Assembly: GCA_029212275.1 (NCBI GenBank)
Contig: JARGOI010000190.1
Coordinates: 1-5,609 of the forward strand
Direction of reading: 5' to 3'
From: Thalassolituus sp.
GTDB lineage: Bacteria; Pseudomonadota; Gammaproteobacteria; Pseudomonadales; Oceanobacteraceae
Length of the DNA: 5,609 nucleotides
Positions 1 through 5,609 of this stretch are shown here, in pieces. Each line of letters begins with the position of its first letter. Position 1 is the first letter of the stretch. The notes below the pieces were generated by a model that was not told where the DNA came from, did not search any database, and was given only the letters and a program-made list of their open reading frames with translations. The position numbers and the translations under genes are program-made.

Positions 1-1
1 A

Positions 2-1213
2 ACAACAACAGCATCTTTCTCTTGGGAAGGCAGTAATCGCCGCGGTCAAACCGTTAAAGGAGAAATGTCTAGCCAAAACATCGCAATGGTCAAAGCACAA
101 TTGCGCAAGCAAGGCATTACTCCAAAGCGAGTTCGTAAAGCAGCGAAGCCACTCTTCAGCATTGGGTCAGGTAAAAAACGCATTAAGAGTGCAGACATTA
201 CCTTTTTCACCCGTCAAATGGCTACTATGGTAAAAGCGGGCGTGCCTTTGGTGCAGTCGTTCGACATCGTCGCCGACGGCGTCGACAACCCCAGTATGAA
301 AGAGATGATTTTCTCTATCAGAGACTCGGTTGCTTCGGGTAACGATTTTGCAGCAGCCTTACGTCAACACCCCAATCACTTTGATGACCTTACATGTAAC
401 TTAGTTGAATCAGGCGAACAGGCTGGCGCACTGGAAGCCATGCTGGAAAAGATTGCCGTATATAAAGAAAAAACTGAAGCGTTAAAAAAGAAAATCAAGA
501 AAGCGCTGATGTATCCTGCAGTGACTTTGATTGTTGCTGTGGTGGTAACACTGATTTTATTAATTAAAGTGATTCCCTCTTTCGAAACCATGTTTAGCAG
601 CTTTGGTGCAGAGTTGCCCGCACCGACGCAATTTGTTATTTATTTATCCAACGTCGTGCAAGCTTATTACTTATACTTTCTTGCCATCGTAGGGGCGATT
701 GTTTTTGCCATTATTTATGGTAATAAAAATTCGCCCAAATTCCATGATCGCTTTCAGGCCTTAATGCTTAAAGTGCCAGTGATTGGGGAATTACTAAGAC
801 AAGCCGCTATTGCTCGTTATGCGCGTGTTTTGTCTACGACGTTTGCTGCAGGGGTACCTTTGGTGGATGCGCTTGATTCTGTCGCCGGAGCGGTAGGCAA
901 CTCCGTGTATCGCGATGCCGTATACGAAGTCCGCGATGACGTCTCCGCTGGGCAGCAAATGCACATGGCCATGCGCAATACTAAGTTGTTTCCAAACATG
1001 GTGGTGCAAATGACCAGCATTGGCGAAGAGTCAGGCGCATTGGACTCGATGCTCGACAAGGCAGCAAACTACTATGAAAGCGAAGTCGATAACTCGGTCG
1101 ATAACCTCACTGCCCTTCTCGAACCTGCGATCATGGTGTTTTTGGGCGTTGTCATCGGTGGCATGATCATCGCTATGTATTTACCCGTATTTGAAATGGG
1201 TAAGATTGTCTAA
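2..1213 (+). CDS. pilC: Type IV pilus inner-membrane platform protein PilC (5' end off window)
   Basis: PilC is the polytopic inner-membrane platform of the type IV pilus machine; it links the cytoplasmic PilB/PilT motor ATPases to pilin insertion and removal. The frame is open from base 2, and the residues before the first ATG (position 65) read F-S-W-E-G-S-N-R-R-G-Q-T-V-K-G-E. This is the conserved PilC N-terminus, so the gene begins just left of the window. The visible 403 residues are close to the usual ~405. Two T2SSF domains are seen: the first opens with FFTRQMATMVKAGVPL (about 68-83) and carries ESGEQAGAL (136-144); the second opens with ARVLSTTFAAGVPLV (274-288) and carries IGEESGAL (340-347). 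Membrane helices lie near 170-191, 225-240 and 374-395. It overlaps pilD by one base. pilB probably lies immediately upstream, as is usual. A GspF-type secretion homologue is the main alternative, but the neighbours favour PilC. Confidence 0.95.
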   Translation, partial: TTTASFSWEGSNRRGQTVKGEMSSQNIAMVKAQLRKQGITPKRVRKAAKPLFSIGSGKKRIKSADITFFTRQMATMVKAGVPLVQSFDIVADGVDNPSMKEMIFSIRDSVASGNDFAAALRQHPNHFDDLTCNLVESGEQAGALEAMLEKIAVYKEKTEALKKKIKKALMYPAVTLIVAVVVTLILLIKVIPSFETMFSSFGAELPAPTQFVIYLSNVVQAYYLYFLAIVGAIVFAIIYGNKNSPKFHDRFQALMLKVPVIGELLRQAAIARYARVLSTTFAAGVPLVDALDSVAGAVGNSVYRDAVYEVRDDVSAGQQMHMAMRNTKLFPNMVVQMTSIGEESGALDSMLDKAANYYESEVDNSVDNLTALLEPAIMVFLGVVIGGMIIAMYLPVFEMGKIV

Positions 1214-2094
1214 TGACCGCCGGCCTAGAGCTGCTTGCCAGCTCACCAATATTGCTGATTGTTGTGGTGGTTATATTAAGCTTACTCATCGGCAGCTTTT
1301 TGAATGTGGTTATTTTGCGCTATCCCATTATGTTATTTCGGGGATGGAAAAAAGACTGCGCCGAGATGGCCACCGAGCTGCCCGATCATCCTGCATTACG
1401 CAAGTTAGACTCGCCCTATAACCTTGTCACACCCGCATCACATTGCCCCAACTGCCAAGCGCAGGTGAAAGCTTGGCAAAATATTCCCTTGCTAAGCTAT
1501 GCATTGCTGCGTGGTCGCTGTGCCGGTTGTGACAACAAAATTAGTCTTCGTTATCCCATTGTCGAATTAGTGACGGCGCTTTTGAGCGCGGTGGTGGTTT
1601 GGTTTGTTCCATGGGGTTGGCCGCTGGCGGCACTGTTGGTGTTCACATGGTTTCTAGTTGCTATGTCAGTCATCGATATCGATCATCAAATATTACCCGA
1701 CACCATGACACTCAGTTTGCTCTGGTTGGGATTACTGATTAACACTCAAGGCATATTCACCGACCTTGCCTCAGCGGTGTACGGCGCAGCTGCAGGTTAT
1801 GGGGTTTTGTGGAGCTTTTTCTGGATTTTTAAGCTGCTTACCGGCAAAGACGGTATGGGCTTTGGTGATTTTAAATTACTCGCAGCCCTAGGCGCTTGGT
1901 TTGGTTTGAGCTATGTGCCGTTAATTTTAATGTTGTCGAGCATTGTTGGCGCCATCGTTGGCTTGGCGGGCATTCTTATTTTAGGGCGTGATCGTCAATT
2001 ACCTATTCCATTTGGCCCCTATTTAGCGATGGCGGGCTGGATATCGGCATTGTGGGGGGATAAGATTATTCAATGGTATTTGTCTACGCTATAA
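1213..2094 (+). CDS. pilD: Prepilin peptidase / N-methyltransferase PilD (type IV leader peptidase)
   Basis: This bifunctional inner-membrane aspartic protease (family A24) cleaves the short leader of type IV prepilins after glycine and then N-methylates the new first residue. In many species it also matures type II secretion pseudopilins. The protein is 293 residues, a normal length. An N-terminal helix (about 12-38) contains GSFLNVVILR, the start of the conserved methylation domain. A cytoplasmic loop carries the two zinc-type pairs C78-x2-C81 and C103-x2-C106, so this is the full bifunctional form. The catalytic aspartates are D155 in DIDHQILPD and D219 in GMGFGDFKLLAALGAW (the GxGD motif). 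Several further helices follow, to about 290. The ATG shares its A with the pilC stop (TAATG at 1211-1215), which implies translational coupling. All key residues are intact. Confidence 0.96.
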   Translation: MTAGLELLASSPILLIVVVVILSLLIGSFLNVVILRYPIMLFRGWKKDCAEMATELPDHPALRKLDSPYNLVTPASHCPNCQAQVKAWQNIPLLSYALLRGRCAGCDNKISLRYPIVELVTALLSAVVVWFVPWGWPLAALLVFTWFLVAMSVIDIDHQILPDTMTLSLLWLGLLINTQGIFTDLASAVYGAAAGYGVLWSFFWIFKLLTGKDGMGFGDFKLLAALGAWFGLSYVPLILMLSSIVGAIVGLAGILILGRDRQLPIPFGPYLAMAGWISALWGDKIIQWYLSTL

Positions 2095-2175
2095 CGACTC
2101 TGCGCTAGTCTTTAATTTTTTTGGGGTTTAGTGTTTCAATAATCCCATCAGCATCGCAACCACAATACGATTTCT

Positions 2176-2835
2176 ATGCCATCATCTAACAAATCTTCAT
2201 CCGAGCCTGCAACCATTAACAAGGTCAACTCGACATTAGTCATCGGTCTAACGGGCGGTATTGGCAGTGGTAAATCGGCAGCCAGTGATTACTTTGCCAC
2301 ACTTGGTATTGAAGTCATTGATGCCGATATTGTCGCCCGCGACGTGGTGATGCCGGACACCCCTGCTTGGCAAGCCATCGTTGGGCGCTATGGACCCGAG
2401 GTGACTGGGCCCGATAGAAATCTGAACCGTGCTTGGTTGCGACAGGTTGTATTTGCTGATGAACAAGAGCGTCGCTGGTTAGAATCTGAAACACATCCGC
2501 GTGTCCGCGATTCGATTATTGCCCGCATTCAAAATATCGTCAGCCCTTACGGCATATTGGCCTCCCCTCTGTTATTTGAAAGCGGCCAAGATCAACTCAC
2601 TGATCGCAACCTAGTCATCGATATACCCGAAACCTTGCAAATTGAACGAGCAGGTCGTCGAGATAACAATGATGAAGCTCAAATTCGTCGAATTATTGCA
2701 GCACAAATGCCGCGTACAGAACGCTGTCGCCGTGCTGATGATATAGCCGACAACAGCACTGACTTACTGCATTTATACCGACAGCTTGATACATTGCACA
2801 AAAGCTACTTAGCGCTGGCACTTCAAAGTAGTTGA
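2176..2835 (+). CDS. coaE: Dephospho-CoA kinase CoaE
   Basis: CoaE phosphorylates the 3'-hydroxyl of the ribose of dephospho-CoA with ATP, the last step of coenzyme A synthesis, in the cytoplasm. The protein is 219 residues. The P-loop GGIGSGKS is at 27-34, inside VIGLTGGIGSGKS. The substrate-site motif DADIVAR follows at 49-55, then HP (107-108), PLLFE (131-135), the lid-type segment around QIERAGRRDNN (155-165), and the tail with AAQMPR and RADDIADN (about 175-193). All are typical of the family. The P-loop normally starts within about 10 residues of the N-terminus; here a polar Ser/Asn-rich extension of about 20 residues precedes it. The ATG at 2176 is chosen because no ATG, GTG or TTG lies between it and the P-loop and the upstream frame closes with TAA at 2140-2142. 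No clear Shine-Dalgarno precedes it. The 81-base gap after pilD could hold a weak promoter, but I see no convincing -35/-10 pair. Confidence 0.95.
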   Translation: MPSSNKSSSEPATINKVNSTLVIGLTGGIGSGKSAASDYFATLGIEVIDADIVARDVVMPDTPAWQAIVGRYGPEVTGPDRNLNRAWLRQVVFADEQERRWLESETHPRVRDSIIARIQNIVSPYGILASPLLFESGQDQLTDRNLVIDIPETLQIERAGRRDNNDEAQIRRIIAAQMPRTERCRRADDIADNSTDLLHLYRQLDTLHKSYLALALQSS

Positions 2836-2857
2836 TATATCCTAAACTGACACTGAT

Positions 2858-2862
2858 AAGGA
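2858..2862 (+). promoter_or_regulatory. Shine-Dalgarno of yacG
   Basis: AAGGA lies 7 bases before the yacG ATG at 2870 and supports that start. It is the clearest ribosome-binding site among the gene starts visible here, and it contrasts with coaE just upstream, which has none. Confidence 0.75.
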
Positions 2863-2869
2863 AGACACG

Positions 2870-3082
2870 ATGAAAGTAAATTGCCCAACCTGTCAGGCAT
2901 CCGTTGAGTGGACGCCGAAAAGTCAATTTCGTCCATTTTGCAGCGAGCGCTGCAAGTTGATTGATTTGGGTGAATGGGCCAGTGGTGGTCATGCAATTCC
3001 TGGCAAGCCGGCCCAAGAAGTATTGATGTCGGAAGATTTAGAGCAAATTAATCAAGCCAATGGACTCGATCCTTATAATTGA
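2870..3082 (+). CDS. yacG: DNA gyrase inhibitor YacG (small zinc protein)
   Basis: YacG is a small zinc-binding protein; in Escherichia coli it binds GyrB and inhibits DNA gyrase. The product here is 70 residues, a typical length. The four zinc ligands are C5-x2-C8 (NCPTC) and C24-x3-C28 (FCSERC), followed directly by the hallmark KLIDLGEWA (29-37). The C-terminal tail is acidic and less conserved (SEDLEQINQANGLDPYN), as usual for the family. It follows coaE by 34 bases behind a good AAGGA site, so it is probably co-transcribed. The pilD-coaE-yacG order is a conserved gammaproteobacterial neighbourhood and supports the call. No zapD lies between coaE and yacG. Its stop codon lies inside a palindrome that may form part of the terminator. 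Confidence 0.95.
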   Translation: MKVNCPTCQASVEWTPKSQFRPFCSERCKLIDLGEWASGGHAIPGKPAQEVLMSEDLEQINQANGLDPYN

Positions 3083-3118
3083 GCGCTCAATAATTGAGTT
3101 GTCCATTTATCTTTTTTT
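3059..3118 (+). terminator. Probable terminator at the convergent yacG / PepSY-gene junction
   Basis: An outer perfect 7-bp stem pairs AATGGAC (3059-3065) with GTCCATT (3101-3107). Inside it is a perfect 14-base palindrome ATTGAGCGCTCAAT (3078-3091), which can alternatively pair as CTCAA-TAA-TTGAG (3086-3098). A run of seven T (3112-3118) follows four bases after the outer stem, which suits termination of the plus-strand transcript. The element overlaps the end of yacG and the stop codon of the convergent gene. It is not a textbook compact hairpin. No T-run follows in the minus direction, so bidirectional action is uncertain. Confidence 0.4.
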
Positions 3119-3889
3119 AGACCGCCACATCCAAAGACCTGACAGTGCGAGTAGCAATAAGACCAGCGCGGCAGCGTCCATCATCCACACACCCCAGTTA
3201 ACGCCGAAGAAAGATCCAAACCAGCGGCCACTATGAATATCCAATACCACGCGTTGCCAAGTAATGACTCGGTTTTCGCCTGGCATTTTGCTTAACACGA
3301 TTGGTGAGATCTTATCTTTTGATACTTGAGTATCTAACGTAGGCAGGGATGACAGAGGAAGAAGTTGCATCATCGGCGCATCCACCAATTGCCAGTCATT
3401 TTCGATGCTCACCAATAAAGCTTCTTGTTCACCCGCGATCGTTGCGTCGCTGTCGACTCCGATCAACGCAGGGTCAAGAGAGTCCAACCACTGCCATTGA
3501 GCATCAAACTGATACCATTGATCTGCACAGGCAACCCACCAGCCCGAATTTATTTGCGCCACATTCAACAACTGTGTGCATTCAACCAATGGCTGGCCAT
3601 TAAGTTCCAAATTTTCCTCAACCACCTTTAACAGTCCTTGAGGGGATTCAAACTGCTGGGCTTGAGGCAATACCGAAGCGTAAGGCCACAGCATTAATGA
3701 CGATTGAGGATAGTGGCTGGCAAGACCAAAACTGCCGGTGTGATTCAGCGCCACGCCAGTAAGCGCTAACAGAATAACCAGTAACGAAGCAGCAATCCCT
3801 AAGCGACGATGCCAGCGATATATAAAAAAACGACGTTGTCTTTGTTTTAGGGGTTGTCTTTGCAATGGTCGGTGACGCGGCTTGTTCAT
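3107..3889 (-). CDS. Short PepSY-associated membrane protein (two helices, periplasmic domain)
   Basis: The 260-residue product fits the PepSY-associated transmembrane families, inner-membrane proteins often found with periplasmic redox, iron-uptake or flavin proteins; no exact function is established for this one. A basic N-terminal tail (1-29) leads into RWHRRLG and helix 1 (about 30-48, ending LTGVALNHTG). A periplasmic domain of about 165 residues follows, then DIHSGRWFG (217-225) and helix 2 (about 233-255, ending ALSGLWMWRSKKR). The R-x-H-R, LTG, H-S-G-R and L-SGLW signatures at both helices are typical. H27, H50 and H219 lie near the membrane faces and are candidate haem ligands (inference). 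C104 and C121 could form a disulfide. It is shorter than the 3-4 helix PepSY_TM proteins. It follows the FMN-protein gene by 59 bases. Its ATG has no visible Shine-Dalgarno; the upstream frame closes at 3908-3910, so the start is constrained. Confidence 0.8.
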   Translation of the reverse strand: MNKPRHRPLQRQPLKQRQRRFFIYRWHRRLGIAASLLVILLALTGVALNHTGSFGLASHYPQSSLMLWPYASVLPQAQQFESPQGLLKVVEENLELNGQPLVECTQLLNVAQINSGWWVACADQWYQFDAQWQWLDSLDPALIGVDSDATIAGEQEALLVSIENDWQLVDAPMMQLLPLSSLPTLDTQVSKDKISPIVLSKMPGENRVITWQRVVLDIHSGRWFGSFFGVNWGVWMMDAAALVLLLLALSGLWMWRSKKR

Positions 3890-3922
3890 GCTGAATTGTT
3901 CATGTTGTTATGAATACAATAA

Positions 3923-3953
3923 CTTAGGGGAATGGGATTGTATTTCCCTTAAG
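3923..3953. repeat. Inverted repeat between the FMN-protein and PepSY genes
   Basis: CTTAGGGGAA (3923-3932) faces TTCCCTTAAG (3944-3953) across an 11-base loop. On the minus-strand transcript, which carries these genes, 9 of 10 positions pair, with one A-C mismatch; on the plus strand that position is a G-U pair. The stem overlaps the stop codon of the FMN-protein gene. No T-run follows in the direction of transcription, so it looks more like an intercistronic mRNA hairpin (stability or differential expression) than a full terminator. Confidence 0.5.
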
Positions 3954-4479
3954 ACCACGTATCAAACAAGAGTGCCAGTTTCGCTACTTTTTTCATGCTG
4001 CGCACGGAATACGTCGCCCCAGAAATACCATCCACGTCTCGACTTAAATTTCCGTCCGAGGTTAAGCTATTGCCTTTATATTGAGCGGTGTACTGCGGCA
4101 AGCGAATTTCATCACCACGAGATTCACGAAACACCATCACTTCAATACGCTGGATGATGCCTTTTTGCGTGACAATACCAAAGGTAATGGGCTTTTCTTT
4201 GCCTATCTCACTCAACACCCACAAGCGCGTATCGCCTTGATACCAAAAGCGTACGCGTGCTTTGTCGAGGGTATAACCTAATAGCTGCTCGGCATTCGTT
4301 TTACGTTCTGGCGTTAACCACAAGGCGCCCGTGCTTGGCTGTGTACTGCCAAACACGTCGGACATTAAATCCGACACGCTGAAATAGGTCGACTGACTGG
4401 CATGCGCTTGTTTCACCAAGCCGACATTACAGAGGGTCGCCAACGCAATCACTGCCAACACCGAGCGCCATAACTTCAT
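3949..4479 (-). CDS. Exported FMN-binding (flavinylated) periplasmic protein
   Basis: This is a single-domain FMN_bind protein of the family that includes the FMN domains of NqrC and RnfG. These carry FMN joined covalently to threonine by ApbE and pass electrons outside the cytoplasm. From the chosen start it is 176 residues. A signal peptide has KLWR, a hydrophobic core (about 6-22) and a likely cleavage after AHA (25-27). The flavinylation motif is D150-G-I-S-G-A-T156-Y-S158, with T156 as the expected FMN acceptor; it is intact. The middle (IGKEKPITFGIVTQKGIIQR and on to about 125) gives the usual domain strands. The ATG at 4477-4479 is preferred over the one four codons upstream (4489-4491) because GGGA sits 6 bases before it and it yields a standard signal peptide. 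It lies 23 bases after the porin stop, so one operon is likely. No ApbE gene is in view. It is not a fusion to a reductase, unlike many FMN_bind proteins. Confidence 0.88.
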   Translation of the reverse strand: MKLWRSVLAVIALATLCNVGLVKQAHASQSTYFSVSDLMSDVFGSTQPSTGALWLTPERKTNAEQLLGYTLDKARVRFWYQGDTRLWVLSEIGKEKPITFGIVTQKGIIQRIEVMVFRESRGDEIRLPQYTAQYKGNSLTSDGNLSRDVDGISGATYSVRSMKKVAKLALLFDTWS

Positions 4480-4485
4480 ATGAAG

Positions 4486-4489
4486 TCCC
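4486..4489 (-). promoter_or_regulatory. Weak Shine-Dalgarno deciding the FMN-protein start
   Basis: On the minus strand GGGA lies 6 bases before the ATG at 4477-4479. The alternative ATG at 4489-4491 is preceded only by an A/T-rich stretch with no such site. The motif is short, so the choice rests partly on the better signal peptide. Confidence 0.4.
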
Positions 4490-4502
4490 ATAAAACGTTT
4501 AA

Positions 4503-5609
4503 TTAGAAGCTAAACCCTACGCCCAAGTTATAACCCGATGCGACCAAATCGCCAGCTTGTTCTTGACGGAAGTAATCCGCTTTCAATACCGCTGTATCTG
4601 CCAACCAGTAATTGACACCCACATCATTTTGGCTGAATTCAGAATCATTTGAGTCAGCTGCAGCGGTATCCCACTGGCTGTTGCGATAGAACACACCCAC
4701 TTTATTGTTAAAGCGGTAAGAAGGCTCGATGTAATAACCGTTTTGTTCGCTAGCACCCGCAATGAAATCATCGACAAACGAATCCAGCTCCCACTGAGCA
4801 TACAAGGCGCGCAAACCAAACCCGCCGTTCTGATACACCACGTGCGCTTCGAGTAATTGCGCACCCAGCTCGCGATCGCCTTGGCTTTGTAATATATCGT
4901 CTTGATATTGCACAGACGCAGCCAGCTCTAACCCTGGAATGGCGGTGTACTTGATACGTGCAGTATAAGCGGCTTTATTTGCGGGGGCTTCGGCCACTTT
5001 TTGACGACCACTGCGTAATGAGGTTAATCCTGATAAAGCGCCGTCCGCGTCAATCTGACCAATGTCTAAACCCGAATGAACTGCAACGTCATAACGCAAA
5101 CCCGGCATAATATCACCATTAAGCGCGATACCACCTTCCCACCACGTGGTTGGAATAATTCTTGATTCTACGTTATTACGTTCTACGCCATAAAACGTTT
5201 CTGGCTCGTGGGTTTCATTCAATATACCGATGGGGAGCAGAAACAAACCCGCTTTGGCCTGCAATGAGTTTTTAATGTCGTACTCAACGTATGCTTGTTC
5301 AAGTTCGACTTCTCCGGGCTTTCCGTCACCCGCCAAACTGTGTTCTAGTTCAAACTCAGAAAAGAAACGCGTACGTTCGTTAAACTCTTTACCAAAGAAC
5401 AATACAAAGCGATGAAAGTCGATTTCATTGTCCGTACCGCTATTCAAATTCAGATGCATCTCGCCATAACCACCGATGCTAACACCATTACTTACACTGC
5501 TAGACGCGGCGCTTTGCTGATCTAGGGTATCGGCCAACGCATTGATCTGCTCTTGCAAAGCTTTAATTTGTGCGGCATTGCTTTCGCTGGCAGCATCATC
5601 AGCAATTGC
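4503..5609 (-). CDS. Outer-membrane porin with N-terminal coiled coil (5' end off window)
   Basis: The frame is open to the right edge, so the first codons are missing; 368 residues are visible. An apparent start at 5556-5558 is only an internal TTG leucine codon inside the coiled coil. The first visible residues, A-I-A-D-D-A-A-S, look like the end of a signal peptide, with cleavage likely after AIA. Next comes a short coiled coil with I15, L18, I22, L25 and L29 in perfect 3-4 heptad spacing, then a Ser/Asn-rich linker. The beta-barrel starts near residue 42 with SIGGYGEMHLNLN and shows alternating aromatic and polar strands, many Tyr/Phe/Trp, and a C-terminal F-S-F, the usual outer-membrane assembly signal. 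The layout resembles phosphate-selective porin O/P-like or DcaP-like porins. The segment FLLPIGILNETHEPETFYG (123-141) looks like a conserved family motif. The substrate is unknown. It is the first visible gene of the minus-strand set; the promoter is off window. Confidence 0.82.
   Translation of the reverse strand, partial: AIADDAASESNAAQIKALQEQINALADTLDQQSAASSSVSNGVSIGGYGEMHLNLNSGTDNEIDFHRFVLFFGKEFNERTRFFSEFELEHSLAGDGKPGEVELEQAYVEYDIKNSLQAKAGLFLLPIGILNETHEPETFYGVERNNVESRIIPTTWWEGGIALNGDIMPGLRYDVAVHSGLDIGQIDADGALSGLTSLRSGRQKVAEAPANKAAYTARIKYTAIPGLELAASVQYQDDILQSQGDRELGAQLLEAHVVYQNGGFGLRALYAQWELDSFVDDFIAGASEQNGYYIEPSYRFNNKVGVFYRNSQWDTAAADSNDSEFSQNDVGVNYWLADTAVLKADYFRQEQAGDLVASGYNLGVGFSF

Noticed and set aside
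57..67. AAGGAG followed by ATG at 65, looking like the pilC start
   Set aside because: The same frame continues upstream to base 2 and encodes the conserved PilC N-terminus (F-S-W-E-G); the spacing of two bases is also too short for a normal ribosome site.
2096..2118. GACT/AGTC hairpin followed by a T-rich run after pilD, as a terminator
   Set aside because: The stem is only four base pairs with a seven-base loop, too weak to call a terminator.
2693..3016. Antisense open frame of 107 codons across coaE and yacG
   Set aside because: It lies wholly opposite two well-supported genes across their junction, and its translation shows no recognisable domain.
3890..3948. Fur-type iron operator or promoter between the FMN-protein and PepSY genes
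   Set aside because: No GATAAT-type repeat pattern or convincing -35/-10 pair is present.
3349..4157. Plus-strand open frames opposite the PepSY and FMN-protein genes
   Set aside because: They mirror well-supported minus-strand genes, have no family-like features and no operon context.
4429..4431. Cysteine at residue 17 of the FMN protein as a lipoprotein site
   Set aside because: The residues before it (A-T-L) do not form a proper lipobox, which needs a small residue just before the cysteine; AHA cleavage further on fits better.
5556..5558. TTG as the start of the porin gene
   Set aside because: The frame stays open to the window edge, the codon lies in the middle of a heptad coiled coil, and a signal-peptide end is visible upstream of it.

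Overview
The window reads as a chromosomal piece of a gammaproteobacterium, at a moderate G+C content by eye (not computed). The plus strand carries the conserved order pilC-pilD-coaE-yacG. coaE is followed directly by yacG with no zapD between them. From general knowledge this fits a Pseudomonadales/Oceanospirillales-type lineage better than Vibrio or Shewanella, where zapD usually intervenes. The porin-type gene at the right edge suits an aquatic or marine member, but that is inference.

Layout. Positions 2-3082 (plus) hold the type IV pilus inner-membrane platform gene pilC (its first few codons lie off the left edge), the prepilin peptidase gene pilD (stop/start overlap TAATG), then coaE (last step of coenzyme A synthesis) and yacG (small zinc protein that inhibits DNA gyrase). 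A structured, U-tailed region at 3059-3118 probably ends this transcript. Positions 3107-5609 (minus) hold a second, convergent gene set. In transcription order it is an outer-membrane beta-barrel porin (5' end off the right edge), an exported single-domain FMN-binding protein with an intact covalent flavinylation motif, and a short two-helix PepSY-associated membrane protein.

How the genes may work together. The plus-strand set makes the pilus assembly platform and the enzyme that matures pilins, linked to two housekeeping genes by conserved neighbourhood rather than by pathway. The minus-strand trio has one product for each envelope layer: an inner-membrane protein, a periplasmic flavoprotein and an outer-membrane channel. 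This suggests an extracytoplasmic redox and uptake module, for example reduction of a metal or other small substrate brought in by the porin. The families are recognisable, but the combined function is inference; neither the substrate nor the ApbE flavin transferase is visible here. No RNA genes, mobile elements, CRISPR arrays or attachment sites were found, and no gene-free stretch exceeds 100 bases.
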